A DNA stretch of 14,764 nucleotides from Microcaldota archaeon (GCA_021834865.1 JAKBRD010000020.1:1-14764); one strand, 5' to 3'; positions 1 through 7,168 are shown, counted from the stretch's first letter. Notes: generated by a model from the letters alone, not told the origin. Numbers and translations: made by a program.

Positions 1-1359
1 GAAATGACGATAAACGCCCATGCCTACGACGCATTCGTAGGCATATCTGGATGCGACAAGACCACCCCGGCCATGCTGATGGCTGCCGGACGGCTTAACA
101 TACCCTCAATAATATTATACGGCGGCACCAACATGAACGGCTACCTCAACGGCAAGGAAATAACAATGGAAGATGTTTTCGAAGCGGTGGGCCAGTTTGC
201 AGGCAATAAGCTCAGTGCCGAGGAGCTCAAAGAGCTCGAGGACAATGCAATACCTGGAATAGGGACATGCGCAGGCTTATTCACTGCAAATACTATGGGC
301 ACCATGGCAGAAACGCTTGGCATGGCGCTTCCTGGGAGCTCCGCACCGCCTGCTGTAGAAGGCATAAAATACGACTATGCTTACGAGTCGGGAAAGGCAA
401 TAATGGCGCTGCTTGAAAATGGGATACTGCCGCGAGACATAATGACTTATGAAGCTTTCGAAAACGCCATAACTGCGCTCATGTCTATGGGCGGCTCAAC
501 AAATGTCGTCATGCATCTGATAGCCATAGCTCACGAGAATGGAATAAAACTGACTCTCGACGATTTCGACAGAATAGGCTCAAAAGTCCCAGAGATAGCC
601 AATATGAGGCCGGGGGGCACACATACGATGGAAGACCTGTTCAGGGTCGGCGGGGTGCCGTTGGTACTCAAAAAACTGCTGAAATCCAAGCTCCTTGACG
701 GCAATGTGCTTACTGTTACTGGCAAAACCATGGCTGAAAATATCGCATCAATGAAAATCCCAGAAATGAAAAACGACGTGATATCAGAAGTTTCAAAGCC
801 GTACCACGTTCGCGGAGGGATAAGGATCCTGAGGGGCAGCCTTGCTCCTGAAGGTGCCGTGATAAAAGTGGCTGCGGCCAAGATAACAAAGCTTAGAGGG
901 CCTGCGGTAGTGTTCGATTCCGAAGAGGAGGCATTTAATGGGGTTACCAACGGAAGGGTAAAGCCTGGAGATATAGTCGTCATAAGATTTGAGGGGCCCA
1001 AGGGCGGCCCAGGCATGCGCGAGATGCTTTCAGTAACCGCCGCAATCATTGGCAAGGATCTTGGCGAGAAAGTGGCAATGGTTACAGACGGAAGGTTTTC
1101 GGGCGCCACCAGGGGACTAATGATAGGACACGTATCTCCTGAAGCCTACGTTGGAGGTCCTCTGGCTTTTGTGAAAAATGGAGATTATATATCCATAGAC
1201 TGCGACAGGGGCACGCTGGAGCTAGAAGTCGACAAAAAGGAGATGGACTCAAGGCGCAGGGGCTGGAGGCAGCCTGAACCAAAGCACAAATCCGGGCTAT
1301 TAGCCCAGTACGCTATGCTGGTATCTAGCGCTTCGGAAGGAGCTGTGCTGAATCCATAA
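1..1359 (+). CDS. ilvD: Dihydroxy-acid dehydratase (5' end cut by window)
   Basis: Iron-sulfur dehydratase of the IlvD/Edd family, which converts 2,3-dihydroxy-3-methylbutanoate (or the isoleucine precursor) to the 2-oxoacid in branched-chain amino acid synthesis. The frame is open from base 1, so the start lies outside; 452 codons are visible against about 550 usual, so about 100 N-terminal residues, including the first cluster cysteine, are missing. Counting from the ATG at base 4, GCDKTTPAM (16-24) carries a cluster cysteine and the Asp-Lys pair that binds magnesium. GTCAGLFTANTM (87-98) has the third cysteine, followed by LPGSSAPPA, DGRFSGATRG, IGHVSPEA and the C-terminal VSSASEGAV with the catalytic serine. 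The C-terminus is complete. Archaeal relatives can also dehydrate sugar acids such as gluconate, and no other branched-chain gene is in view, so the physiological substrate is open. Family assignment is firm. Confidence 0.95.
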   Translation, partial: EMTINAHAYDAFVGISGCDKTTPAMLMAAGRLNIPSIILYGGTNMNGYLNGKEITMEDVFEAVGQFAGNKLSAEELKELEDNAIPGIGTCAGLFTANTMGTMAETLGMALPGSSAPPAVEGIKYDYAYESGKAIMALLENGILPRDIMTYEAFENAITALMSMGGSTNVVMHLIAIAHENGIKLTLDDFDRIGSKVPEIANMRPGGTHTMEDLFRVGGVPLVLKKLLKSKLLDGNVLTVTGKTMAENIASMKIPEMKNDVISEVSKPYHVRGGIRILRGSLAPEGAVIKVAAAKITKLRGPAVVFDSEEEAFNGVTNGRVKPGDIVVIRFEGPKGGPGMREMLSVTAAIIGKDLGEKVAMVTDGRFSGATRGLMIGHVSPEAYVGGPLAFVKNGDYISIDCDRGTLELEVDKKEMDSRRRGWRQPEPKHKSGLLAQYAMLVSSASEGAVLNP

Positions 1360-1382
1360 AATAACTGCGTTGACCTGCAAAA

Positions 1383-1390
1383 TTATATAA
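1383..1390 (+). promoter_or_regulatory. TATA box of the surface-protein gene
   Basis: TTATATAA lies in the 59-base gap after ilvD. A start site about 26 bases downstream of its centre falls near 1412, giving a leader of only about 7 bases before the TTG start at 1419. This supports that non-ATG start and separates this gene from ilvD. Confidence 0.6.
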
Positions 1391-1418
1391 ATTCCATGAA
1401 GCAATAAATTGTGGTCAT

Positions 1419-2423
1419 TTGAAGGCAATAACACTAATACTTGCATTTGCGATTCTTTTGCATTTAGCCTTGGCTGCGTCTTCAATACAATATTATCCCG
1501 CTGCAAACGAGGCAGGTGCATTTTATAACGGTTCGGTTATAACCTATAATTATACTGGAAGCTATTCCTGCTACCCTCCACTTAGCTCTACAATTCCGAA
1601 TGCAACTGCCAACGAAACGGATTACCCATGCTATGCAGGCATTGCTTCTAATTCATCGCAGGCACTTCCGGACTGGATATTGGTTCCCGCATATGCTGGA
1701 ATGAGCATATTCGGCGTCAACTCAACCAACGGCATGCCCATCTTCAGAAACTCTACAGTTTACGTCAATTGCGGCGCTGGCAACAGCTCGTCAATGTGCC
1801 AGCCTGATCCAAAATTTGTATATTCTCCAGATTTTGCAAAGATCGAAAATTTAATCGGAGAGAGCAGCTTTGACGGCCTGCCAAATGGCGTAATGACATT
1901 GCCTGCACACTCGCACCTTATCAACAATACTTTCCACAATGACCCAATACCTTGGTACGTAATAATAGTATACGTTTTTGACCCCAACATAATGCCAAAC
2001 GTTACGAACGGAAAATGCACACAGGTTGTACCTTCAAACATCTCCAACCCTACAGGGAATTGCTTAACCTCATTGTCCGCAATAAAACGGGCTATGCGGA
2101 CGAAGGACAACGCCACGACCAATGCCAACATTGGCAACCCCGTATGGGATGCAATGGGCAAGCCAACTGCCGAAGTTTACATACCTAACGATACATCGCA
2201 ATCAGAAGTCGGAAATCCAAACACAAACATAGTAGTCCCATTCGCCGCAAAGAACAATAACTTCTATTTCTCTAGGCTCTCGAACAGCACTGTGACAACT
2301 ACGCAGCAGCAAAAAGCCAAAACGATTGGATTGAATGTTGGTGCGATAGCTGTTGCAGTCATAATTATATTGGCTATATTCGGGCTGTTCTACCTGCTGC
2401 TTTCAAAGCGCAGTAGTAAATAA
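1419..2423 (+). CDS. Secreted, membrane-anchored surface glycoprotein-like protein
   Basis: I recognise no family. The 334-residue protein has a hydrophobic signal peptide (about 1-20, ending LALAA), an outer domain of about 280 residues and a single membrane helix (about 306-329) followed by a short basic tail KRSSK. The predicted topology is an outward-facing ectodomain held in the cell membrane. The ectodomain is rich in Asn, Ser, Thr and Tyr, with 14 N-X-S/T sequons and six cysteines (51, 71, 118, 127, 200, 215), which could form three disulfides. Both traits fit an N-glycosylated archaeal surface protein. The start is a TTG at 1419; no ATG or GTG fits the signal peptide, and the TATA box spacing supports it. 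The gene stands alone between ilvD and a regulator gene. Existence and topology are well supported; function is unknown. Confidence 0.85.
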   Translation: MKAITLILAFAILLHLALAASSIQYYPAANEAGAFYNGSVITYNYTGSYSCYPPLSSTIPNATANETDYPCYAGIASNSSQALPDWILVPAYAGMSIFGVNSTNGMPIFRNSTVYVNCGAGNSSSMCQPDPKFVYSPDFAKIENLIGESSFDGLPNGVMTLPAHSHLINNTFHNDPIPWYVIIVYVFDPNIMPNVTNGKCTQVVPSNISNPTGNCLTSLSAIKRAMRTKDNATTNANIGNPVWDAMGKPTAEVYIPNDTSQSEVGNPNTNIVVPFAAKNNNFYFSRLSNSTVTTTQQQKAKTIGLNVGAIAVAVIIILAIFGLFYLLLSKRSSK

Positions 2424-2443
2424 AAAATATTACAAAATATTAC
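2424..2443 (+). repeat. Tandem duplication of a 10-base unit
   Basis: AAAATATTAC occurs twice head to tail directly after the stop codon of the surface-protein gene (2424-2433 and 2434-2443), followed by a T-rich stretch. It is probably a small replication-slippage duplication within a 3' untranslated region. Confidence 0.7.
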
Positions 2444-2460
2444 TTTTCTTATTTTGATTT
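2442..2460 (+). terminator. T-rich putative archaeal terminator
   Basis: A pyrimidine-rich run (several T tracts, such as ACTTTTCTTATTTTGATTTT) begins about 20 bases after the surface-protein stop codon. Archaeal RNA polymerase often terminates on such T tracts without a hairpin. Assigned from composition and position only. Confidence 0.4.
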
Positions 2461-2469
2461 TAAGCTAAG

Positions 2470-2477
2470 ATATAAAT
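2470..2477 (+). promoter_or_regulatory. TATA box of the XRE-CBS regulator gene
   Basis: ATATAAAT lies about 55 bases upstream of the start at 2529. The predicted transcription start near 2499 leaves a leader of about 30 bases. I see no convincing ribosome binding site before the ATG. Confidence 0.45.
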
Positions 2478-2528
2478 TACCTCGATAAAGAATATCTTAT
2501 TGGAAGTGCGCAAAACACCCGCTAATAA

Positions 2529-3065
2529 ATGATATATATGTATTCAAACTTGCCGGAACTTGAAATCATAAAGCAAAAAAGGAAAAAGCTCAATCTTACG
2601 CAGCAATATCTTGCATCAAAATGTAATATAAGCCAGTCGCTGCTTGCAAAAGTCGAACTCGGAAAGGTAACTCCAAATTATAATATCGCCAAGCGCATTT
2701 TCGAAACCCTGGAACAGCTCGAAGTCTCGGACTCAGAGAAAGCCTATGAAATAATGAACAAGACTGTCATATCCCTTAAGCCTGGAGACCGCGTATCAAA
2801 AGCAGTAGCCATTGCGCTCAAGCGCGGCATATCTCAATTCCCTGTTGTGGAAAACGGAAGAGTAATAGGATCCATAACGACTGCAGACCTGCTCGATGCG
2901 GAAAAAGGCTCCACAATATCAAAATACATGTCGCCAGCTATGCCTAGCGTTGGCAAGTCAATGCCTGTCTCTGCAATAAAGGATATATTAAAAATAAGCG
3001 GCGCCGTTCTGGTAACCGATTCCGGAAAAGTCGTCGGAATAATAACTCCTGAAGAGCTTCTCTGA
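2529..3065 (+). CDS. XRE-family transcriptional regulator with C-terminal CBS pair
   Basis: Predicted DNA-binding regulator whose activity is probably set by an adenine nucleotide or similar ligand bound by the CBS pair. It matches the archaeal architecture of helix-turn-helix plus two CBS domains. Residues about 8-65 form the Cro/CI-type domain: TQQYLASKCN is the positioning helix and SQSLLAKVELGK the recognition helix and turn. CBS1 covers about 75-122 (SQFPVVENGRVIGSITTADLL) and CBS2 about 131-178 (GAVLVTDSGKVVGIITPEELL). The 178-residue length is normal for the type. M4 (2538) is an alternative start; neither has a clear ribosome binding site. The gene is transcribed alone and converges on the isopentenyl phosphate kinase gene with 9 bases between. 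Its targets cannot be read from the window. Family call firm, ligand inferred. Confidence 0.9.
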   Translation: MIYMYSNLPELEIIKQKRKKLNLTQQYLASKCNISQSLLAKVELGKVTPNYNIAKRIFETLEQLEVSDSEKAYEIMNKTVISLKPGDRVSKAVAIALKRGISQFPVVENGRVIGSITTADLLDAEKGSTISKYMSPAMPSVGKSMPVSAIKDILKISGAVLVTDSGKVVGIITPEELL

Positions 3066-3066
3066 T

Positions 3067-3079
3067 CCTGAGAATCAGG
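3067..3079. terminator. Short hairpin between convergent genes
   Basis: CCTGA-GAA-TCAGG is a perfect 5-base-pair inverted repeat with a 3-base loop. It spans the 9-base gap between the regulator stop codon (3063-3065) and the minus-strand kinase stop codon (3075-3077). It may help to end transcription from both sides, but the stem is short and could be chance. Confidence 0.3.
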
Positions 3080-3893
3080 CCTTGACTAAAGTATAAAATT
3101 CCGGGTTCGCAGTGCCAAGTAGCATAGCCTTTAGCATTCCTGGCCTTGTTATGTTGAAAATATATCCTTCGGCACCTGTGCGCTTGCAGGTTTCGTAGAG
3201 CCTTGCCAGTTTGGTTTTCATGCCTCCTGTGACATCAACTCTGGCATTCGACACGCCTGTGTTTTCCAATGCAGAGCCTATGTTTGCCGAGTCGATAACG
3301 TCTATGTGCTTGGCATCAGGGTGCTCTTTTGGATTTGCTGTAAAAACTCCGTCAGTATCGGAGCCGTAAAGCACCTTTTTGGGCTTTATTTCCTTTGCTA
3401 TGAAATCAAGGACCTTTTCTGTAGAAGCTATGGATACGCCTTTGCTCTTATCCATTATGACGTCTCCGTAAACAACGGGTATGAATCCTTTTTCCACTGC
3501 GCCTGCAATATGGTCGCAGAATCCAGCCCCTAGCTCTCCATTGTCGGCCAATGAAAAATTTGCCGGAGAAAATGGGTAGAGCGGTATCTCAAGCCTTATT
3601 CCCTCACTTATAAATATATCATTCAGCTGCTTCGCAGTCATGTGCGTTATCAGCGCTCCTAGCTTGCTGTTTGGATAAGCCAAACCTTCGTTGACCTTGT
3701 ACTGGGCAGCGGCGACATGCCCGAAAGAGCCGCTGCCGTGCCCAATAATAAGGTCGAACCCACCCGAGGAATATGCTTCATATGCTTCTTCCAGAAGCGT
3801 GCCTATGGTCACAGGCCCAGACGCCACGGTGTTTGGCTTGGAAAGGTCAGTAATGACGCTGCCCCCTATCTTCAGAAGATACACGTCCCTCAT
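3075..3893 (-). CDS. ipk: Isopentenyl phosphate kinase
   Basis: Phosphorylates isopentenyl phosphate to isopentenyl diphosphate, the last kinase step of the archaeal mevalonate pathways that feed isoprenoid membrane lipids. The 272-residue protein belongs to the amino-acid-kinase fold. LLKIGGSVITD (6-16) carries Lys8. GHGSGSFGH (51-59) ends in the histidine that contacts the substrate phosphate in characterised enzymes. YGDVIMD (142-148), YGSDTDGVF (176-184) and VDVTGGMKTK (219-228) complete the pattern. Three places differ from the enzymes I know: the Lys of ITDK is Leu17 (Lys19 is near), HGGG reads HGSG, and the usual SGDD segment reads ASTE (156-159). ATG at 3893 is preceded by GGCGGT at a spacing of 8 bases. 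Acetylglutamate and other carbamate kinases are less likely because of the SFGH histidine. High confidence in family, slightly less in exact activity. Confidence 0.9.
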   Translation of the reverse strand: MRDVYLLKIGGSVITDLSKPNTVASGPVTIGTLLEEAYEAYSSGGFDLIIGHGSGSFGHVAAAQYKVNEGLAYPNSKLGALITHMTAKQLNDIFISEGIRLEIPLYPFSPANFSLADNGELGAGFCDHIAGAVEKGFIPVVYGDVIMDKSKGVSIASTEKVLDFIAKEIKPKKVLYGSDTDGVFTANPKEHPDAKHIDVIDSANIGSALENTGVSNARVDVTGGMKTKLARLYETCKRTGAEGYIFNITRPGMLKAMLLGTANPEFYTLVKA

Positions 3894-3966
3894 ATCAAAC
3901 TACCGCCAAGCGTATGCAATGGGTCTGCAATATACGCACGAAGCTAACTTATTGTCTCTGTCTATG

Positions 3967-3974
3967 TATATATT
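3967..3974 (-). promoter_or_regulatory. TATA box of isopentenyl phosphate kinase
   Basis: On the minus strand this reads AATATATA. It predicts transcription from about 3945 and a leader of about 50 bases that contains the GGCGGT ribosome-binding-like sequence (3902-3907). The 125-base gap to the upstream gene supports an independent promoter. Confidence 0.45.
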
Positions 3975-3991
3975 CGATGGCATCTCCATCG
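3975..3991. repeat. Inverted repeat next to the kinase TATA box
   Basis: CGATGG-CATCT-CCATCG is a perfect 6-base-pair inverted repeat with a 5-base loop, immediately upstream of the minus-strand TATA box of the kinase gene and about 28 bases after the stop codon of the 160-residue gene. It could be an operator beside the promoter or the terminator hairpin of the upstream gene. Confidence 0.4.
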
Positions 3992-4018
3992 TCAATTGTC
4001 CAATGCTATGCAAAGCAG

Positions 4019-4501
4019 TCATTCTGAAGCAACCCTGTGCTCGGCGTACTTGTACAGCGTTTCCCTTTCAGTGTCATTCAGGCTCATTTCTATTGAGCGC
4101 TCCATGCGATCTTCTGCCTCCTTTTTGTAGGAAGAAAGCCTGGTTTTCAGCTGCGATATGGCTCCCTTCTCATAAGAGTTCCTTTCGTCTCTGTAAGCCC
4201 TGTCAAGGCTATCCATGTAATCATCAAGCATGTATACTGTCGCCACCAGTAAGCTCTTGTCATTTATAAATCTTCTAACCTCGCTGGCGAACCTTTCCAG
4301 GTCCGATCCCGACACATCTTTATAAAGCAGGTAAATGTTGTCTGACCTGAGTATTCTGTCATCACCTTTCATGTGCGCATCGTATACGCCTTCTATTACA
4401 TAGATTTTTCCAAATTTTTCCAGCTTGCTGTAAATATATTCGGTGTTGCTCTTTTTTATCTCATCCACCATTTCTTTTACTGAGACTTTACGCTTGTCCA
4501 T
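4019..4501 (-). CDS. Conserved-looking hypothetical protein, 160 residues
   Basis: No family recognised. The protein is soluble and highly charged, with no cysteine, signal peptide or membrane segment. Residues about 1-90 look like a small alpha/beta unit: a helix to about residue 28, then strands such as KIYVIEGVYD (32-41) and NIYLLYKD (55-62), then a helix. Residues about 91-155 are almost continuously helical and rich in Arg, Glu and Lys, possibly a coiled coil. The ATG at 4501 is preceded by GGTGAT (4505-4510), a good archaeal ribosome binding site, and an A/T box at 4531-4540, so the start is well chosen. It diverges from the 583-residue gene across 116 bases, which suggests shared control. 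Real gene likely; function unknown. Confidence 0.75.
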   Translation of the reverse strand: MDKRKVSVKEMVDEIKKSNTEYIYSKLEKFGKIYVIEGVYDAHMKGDDRILRSDNIYLLYKDVSGSDLERFASEVRRFINDKSLLVATVYMLDDYMDSLDRAYRDERNSYEKGAISQLKTRLSSYKKEAEDRMERSIEMSLNDTERETLYKYAEHRVASE

Positions 4502-4527
4502 GCAATCACCCTAATCTAGCGCCTTTT

Positions 4528-4541
4528 CAAATATTTATTTG
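4528..4541. promoter_or_regulatory. Inverted repeat over the TATA box of the 160-residue gene
   Basis: CAAATA-TT-TATTTG has perfect 6-base arms. The minus-strand box AAATAAATAT (4531-4540) lies inside it, placing the predicted start near 4509, just upstream of the ATG at 4501. It can be read as a TATA box with accidental symmetry or as an operator. Confidence 0.4.
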
Positions 4542-4571
4542 TTTAACATGGTCGTGTAAACCTATTTATAT

Positions 4572-4579
4572 TATATAAA
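4572..4579 (+). promoter_or_regulatory. TATA box of the 583-residue gene
   Basis: TATATAAA within a longer A/T run (4565-4579) predicts a start site near 4602 and a leader of about 16 bases before the ATG at 4618. With the minus-strand box at 4531-4540 it makes a compact divergent promoter region. Confidence 0.55.
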
Positions 4580-4617
4580 GCGTTTCTACGTTATCGATTT
4601 CAATGCGGTTTGGTTAA

Positions 4618-6369
4618 ATGCTATTCAAAAAGGGGCAGAAAATTGATGAAGAGGCAAGCAAGGTCGCGTCTACACTATCCAAAGTTAAGGAGATAGGGTA
4701 TACTAATTATTTTTCGGAGCCATGGCCAGGGGAACTCAGGTTCTCAAGCTATCGGGAAATATCAAAATTCCTGATAAACACTGCGCTTTTTGGGGGCGAG
4801 AAACTATTCCGCGATTCCGTAGACGCAATAAAATCGGTACTGTACAACAATCCGGATCACGAAGAGGCAAGGTATCTCAAGTTCATATGCAAGGAGTTTT
4901 CGTCAAGCACTATCAGCAGCTATGCTGCACTGGGCTTATCTGTAATGCTAGAAGTTCCGGACTATGAAGAACAGGCGTCATTGCTCGAAAACGCACGTGC
5001 CTTTTTTAGCACAGGCTTTGGCACATCCCAGATAAGCAACGTGGGGATAGAAGCTGCAATTCTTATAATGCTGGAATACGGCTCGGCTGAAGACAGGAAG
5101 AAAGCCTTCGAGTCGCTTCCGCACTCGGATTCCACTACGAAATACAAGGCAATAACGCTTATGGACACTGCAAAGCAGGAAGATCTTAGGGCTTTAGCGG
5201 CAATACTTAAGTATCCAGAACCTTACATATCCCAATCTGCAGCAGACAAGCTTTATTCTTCATTGTTCAAGCTCGGAACGGAGGGCTTCGACGCTATTGC
5301 TGCCAAGCTTCCAGAAGCGATAATACCTAAGCTGCTGTCGAGCCACGAATCAGGAAACAGGGTCTCGTTGGAGAGCCAGGCAGGATTGCTGGTTGCAGCC
5401 TCTATGTACGCATCCCCAAAATCCCTTGAAGGGTATTCCAGCAGCGTCGTATCGCTTCTGGCTTCCGAAGATCCGCTTGCTTTCGGCGCAGGCTATTCTA
5501 TGGCTGAAAAACTGCTGGCGAGATCCATCATAAAGAAAAGTGCACTGCCCGAAGGATACGCATCCAAGACCAAAGATTTGGAATTTTTTAGGGGAGCATA
5601 TTTAACATCGGCAATAAGCCTCGGCATGCATTTAACAACTAGCGAAATTTATCGTGCCTATCTGGCAAACATAGAACGCATGTTCAGCGAGGGAATAATC
5701 TCAGAAAGGGACTATGAAAAAAAACTGAAACTCAGGACCGATTTCGAACGCAAGGAAGAAACGGCTAGGAACAGCAGCGCGATGCTGTTCGGCATACTTA
5801 ATGCCGGATTTCCAAGCAGCTCTAATTCAAGGAACGAAAAATCCCTAAAAGATGTATCGGTCATAGGTGTTGACGAATATGAGCTTTTCAAAAACGCAAT
5901 AGACAGTGTCATGGTTTCTGAAATAAAATGGCAGTCATGGCTAAGCCACAGCCTTAGAAAGGCCGCAACTTCAAGGAATCCTTACAGGGCGTATTGGAAC
6001 ATGCTCCGCCTAGAGGCAAGGGCCAACTGGAAGGCATCAAAGGAAGCCTATTACAACTCCGAAACCAGTGGCATTTTTGACAGCTATATACTTGAGCATC
6101 TGAAGGTGCTGAACTTATACTCGAGCGTGGATCGCGTCAACAATAGGCTTTACCTAATGCATGAGACTGATTTAAATTCCAGGTTTGAGGCTATGGAAAA
6201 GCTAGCCAAAGCGATCTCGGAAAGCAACAAGAAGCTTGTTGAAATAGTTAGTGCTTATTGCAAGGATCACGGCGTAATCCCTAACGAAGAGCATACAAAA
6301 GAATACGAAGAGCTGGTATCTGCCAACATGGGCATGATAAAAGAACTAAGGGCAATGTGCAAGAAATAA
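4618..6369 (+). CDS. Hypothetical helical-repeat (alpha-solenoid-like) protein, 583 residues
   Basis: No family recognised by eye. The sequence is almost wholly helix-forming, with no signal peptide, no membrane segment and only three cysteines, so it is probably cytoplasmic. Residues about 45-320 read as successive amphipathic helix pairs broken by short Pro/Gly/Asp turns (for example PDHEEARYLKFICKE, KYPEPYISQSAADKL, SEDPLAFGAGYSMAEKLL), which resembles HEAT-, ARM- or TPR-like scaffolds. A region near 400-415 is Ser/Asn-rich and probably a linker. The C-terminal third (about 425-583) is longer helices rich in Trp and Tyr (KWQSWLSHSL, YRAYWNMLRLEARANW) and may be a separate domain. No catalytic motif is visible. 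It shares a divergent promoter region with the 160-residue gene and converges on the 245-residue gene. Likely a lineage-specific scaffold; function unknown. Confidence 0.8.
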   Translation: MLFKKGQKIDEEASKVASTLSKVKEIGYTNYFSEPWPGELRFSSYREISKFLINTALFGGEKLFRDSVDAIKSVLYNNPDHEEARYLKFICKEFSSSTISSYAALGLSVMLEVPDYEEQASLLENARAFFSTGFGTSQISNVGIEAAILIMLEYGSAEDRKKAFESLPHSDSTTKYKAITLMDTAKQEDLRALAAILKYPEPYISQSAADKLYSSLFKLGTEGFDAIAAKLPEAIIPKLLSSHESGNRVSLESQAGLLVAASMYASPKSLEGYSSSVVSLLASEDPLAFGAGYSMAEKLLARSIIKKSALPEGYASKTKDLEFFRGAYLTSAISLGMHLTTSEIYRAYLANIERMFSEGIISERDYEKKLKLRTDFERKEETARNSSAMLFGILNAGFPSSSNSRNEKSLKDVSVIGVDEYELFKNAIDSVMVSEIKWQSWLSHSLRKAATSRNPYRAYWNMLRLEARANWKASKEAYYNSETSGIFDSYILEHLKVLNLYSSVDRVNNRLYLMHETDLNSRFEAMEKLAKAISESNKKLVEIVSAYCKDHGVIPNEEHTKEYEELVSANMGMIKELRAMCKK

Positions 6370-6402
6370 ATTGAGCACATGCAAGCGTGGCAGCCGTTCT
6401 GA

Positions 6403-7140
6403 TTAACGCCTTTCAATTCCGGAAATAAAGTAATGCATGCCAAGAAGCCTGTTCAGCGCCAGCCTATCGTCAGCAAGCCCATTGATTATGTCGCTTTTGT
6501 TCAGCAGTGCTATGTTATAGCCGATATTGCCTCCTTCTACTATCCTAAAGCACGAAGATACGAAATCCTTGTAGCTATCTCCTCCACGGCTTATCTCTTC
6601 CATAAGTCTCTTGTAAAATTCGACTGCAAGCCCTGATAAAATGGCCTCTTCCGGAAAAAACCCGCTCTTGTTTTTTATTATTTCCGATATCGCGAACGAG
6701 TTTATTGCTATTCTATTCATCAGCGAAACAGCCTTTCTTGCCTGCTTGGGATCTTCAATTAGTGTATTGGCTACTTCAATATCGAGATCAAAAAGGCTTT
6801 TGTGCGAGCCACCTACGCTATATGCCTCGCCTATATCGTCAGATATATATATGGATGCCACCATGTCCAATATCATATTGGAATAGTTGCGCTGGATTCG
6901 AGAGCCTTGGCTTGTTAGAATAACATCTTTAGACATAGTCTGTTTAATCCTGTCCAATAACCTTGAAAATTCCGTGGAATTGAGGAGTCTGCCTATTGCT
7001 CTTTCGTCAACTTCATCATGGATATTACCCATGCCTTTAAGCAGACGTGCACTGCCGTAAAATAAAGCCCCGTATTTTTGGACCATTTCTTTGATTTTTT
7101 TGCTGTTAGTGCTGCCTTCAGAATCCCTGCTGCTATTCAT
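6403..7140 (-). CDS. Hypothetical helix-rich protein, 245 residues
   Basis: No family recognised. The protein begins with a polar Ser/Asn/Lys-rich stretch (1-14) and then appears mainly helical. It has a central segment LDLDIEVANTLIEDPKQARKAVSLMNRIAINSF broken at Asp-Pro, and ends with RLLGMHYFISGIERR. There is no signal peptide, membrane helix or recognisable catalytic signature. ATG at 7140 has no ribosome binding site, but a TATA box at 7169-7176 predicts a start about 6 bases upstream, so the message should be nearly leaderless. A 14-base palindrome lies between the TATA box and the start, which points to repression by a dimeric regulator. It converges with the 583-residue gene at a 33-base gap. 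Real gene likely; role unknown. Confidence 0.75.
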   Translation of the reverse strand: MNSSRDSEGSTNSKKIKEMVQKYGALFYGSARLLKGMGNIHDEVDERAIGRLLNSTEFSRLLDRIKQTMSKDVILTSQGSRIQRNYSNMILDMVASIYISDDIGEAYSVGGSHKSLFDLDIEVANTLIEDPKQARKAVSLMNRIAINSFAISEIIKNKSGFFPEEAILSGLAVEFYKRLMEEISRGGDSYKDFVSSCFRIVEGGNIGYNIALLNKSDIINGLADDRLALNRLLGMHYFISGIERR

Positions 7141-7147
7141 AATATGA

Positions 7148-7161
7148 TATTCAATTGAATA
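7148..7161. promoter_or_regulatory. Perfect 14-base palindrome in the promoter of the 245-residue gene
   Basis: TATTCAATTGAATA is fully self-complementary. It sits between the minus-strand TATA box (7169-7176) and the predicted transcription start (about 7146), where a bound dimer would block the polymerase. An operator role is inferred from position and symmetry. Confidence 0.5.
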
Positions 7162-7168
7162 ATATTTA

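Noticed and set aside
531..1109. Long minus-strand reading frame (192 codons) within ilvD
   Set aside because: Fully antisense to strongly conserved dehydratase sequence; its composition is that of a mirrored reading.
1760..2161. Minus-strand frame of 133 codons opposite the surface-protein gene
   Set aside because: No promoter or ribosome binding site, and the plus-strand protein has a convincing signal peptide and anchor in the same DNA.
3691..4269. Plus-strand frame of 192 codons spanning the kinase start, the gap and part of the 160-residue gene
   Set aside because: It crosses two minus-strand genes with good start signals, is rich in Cys/Pro/Ser, and resembles no protein domain.
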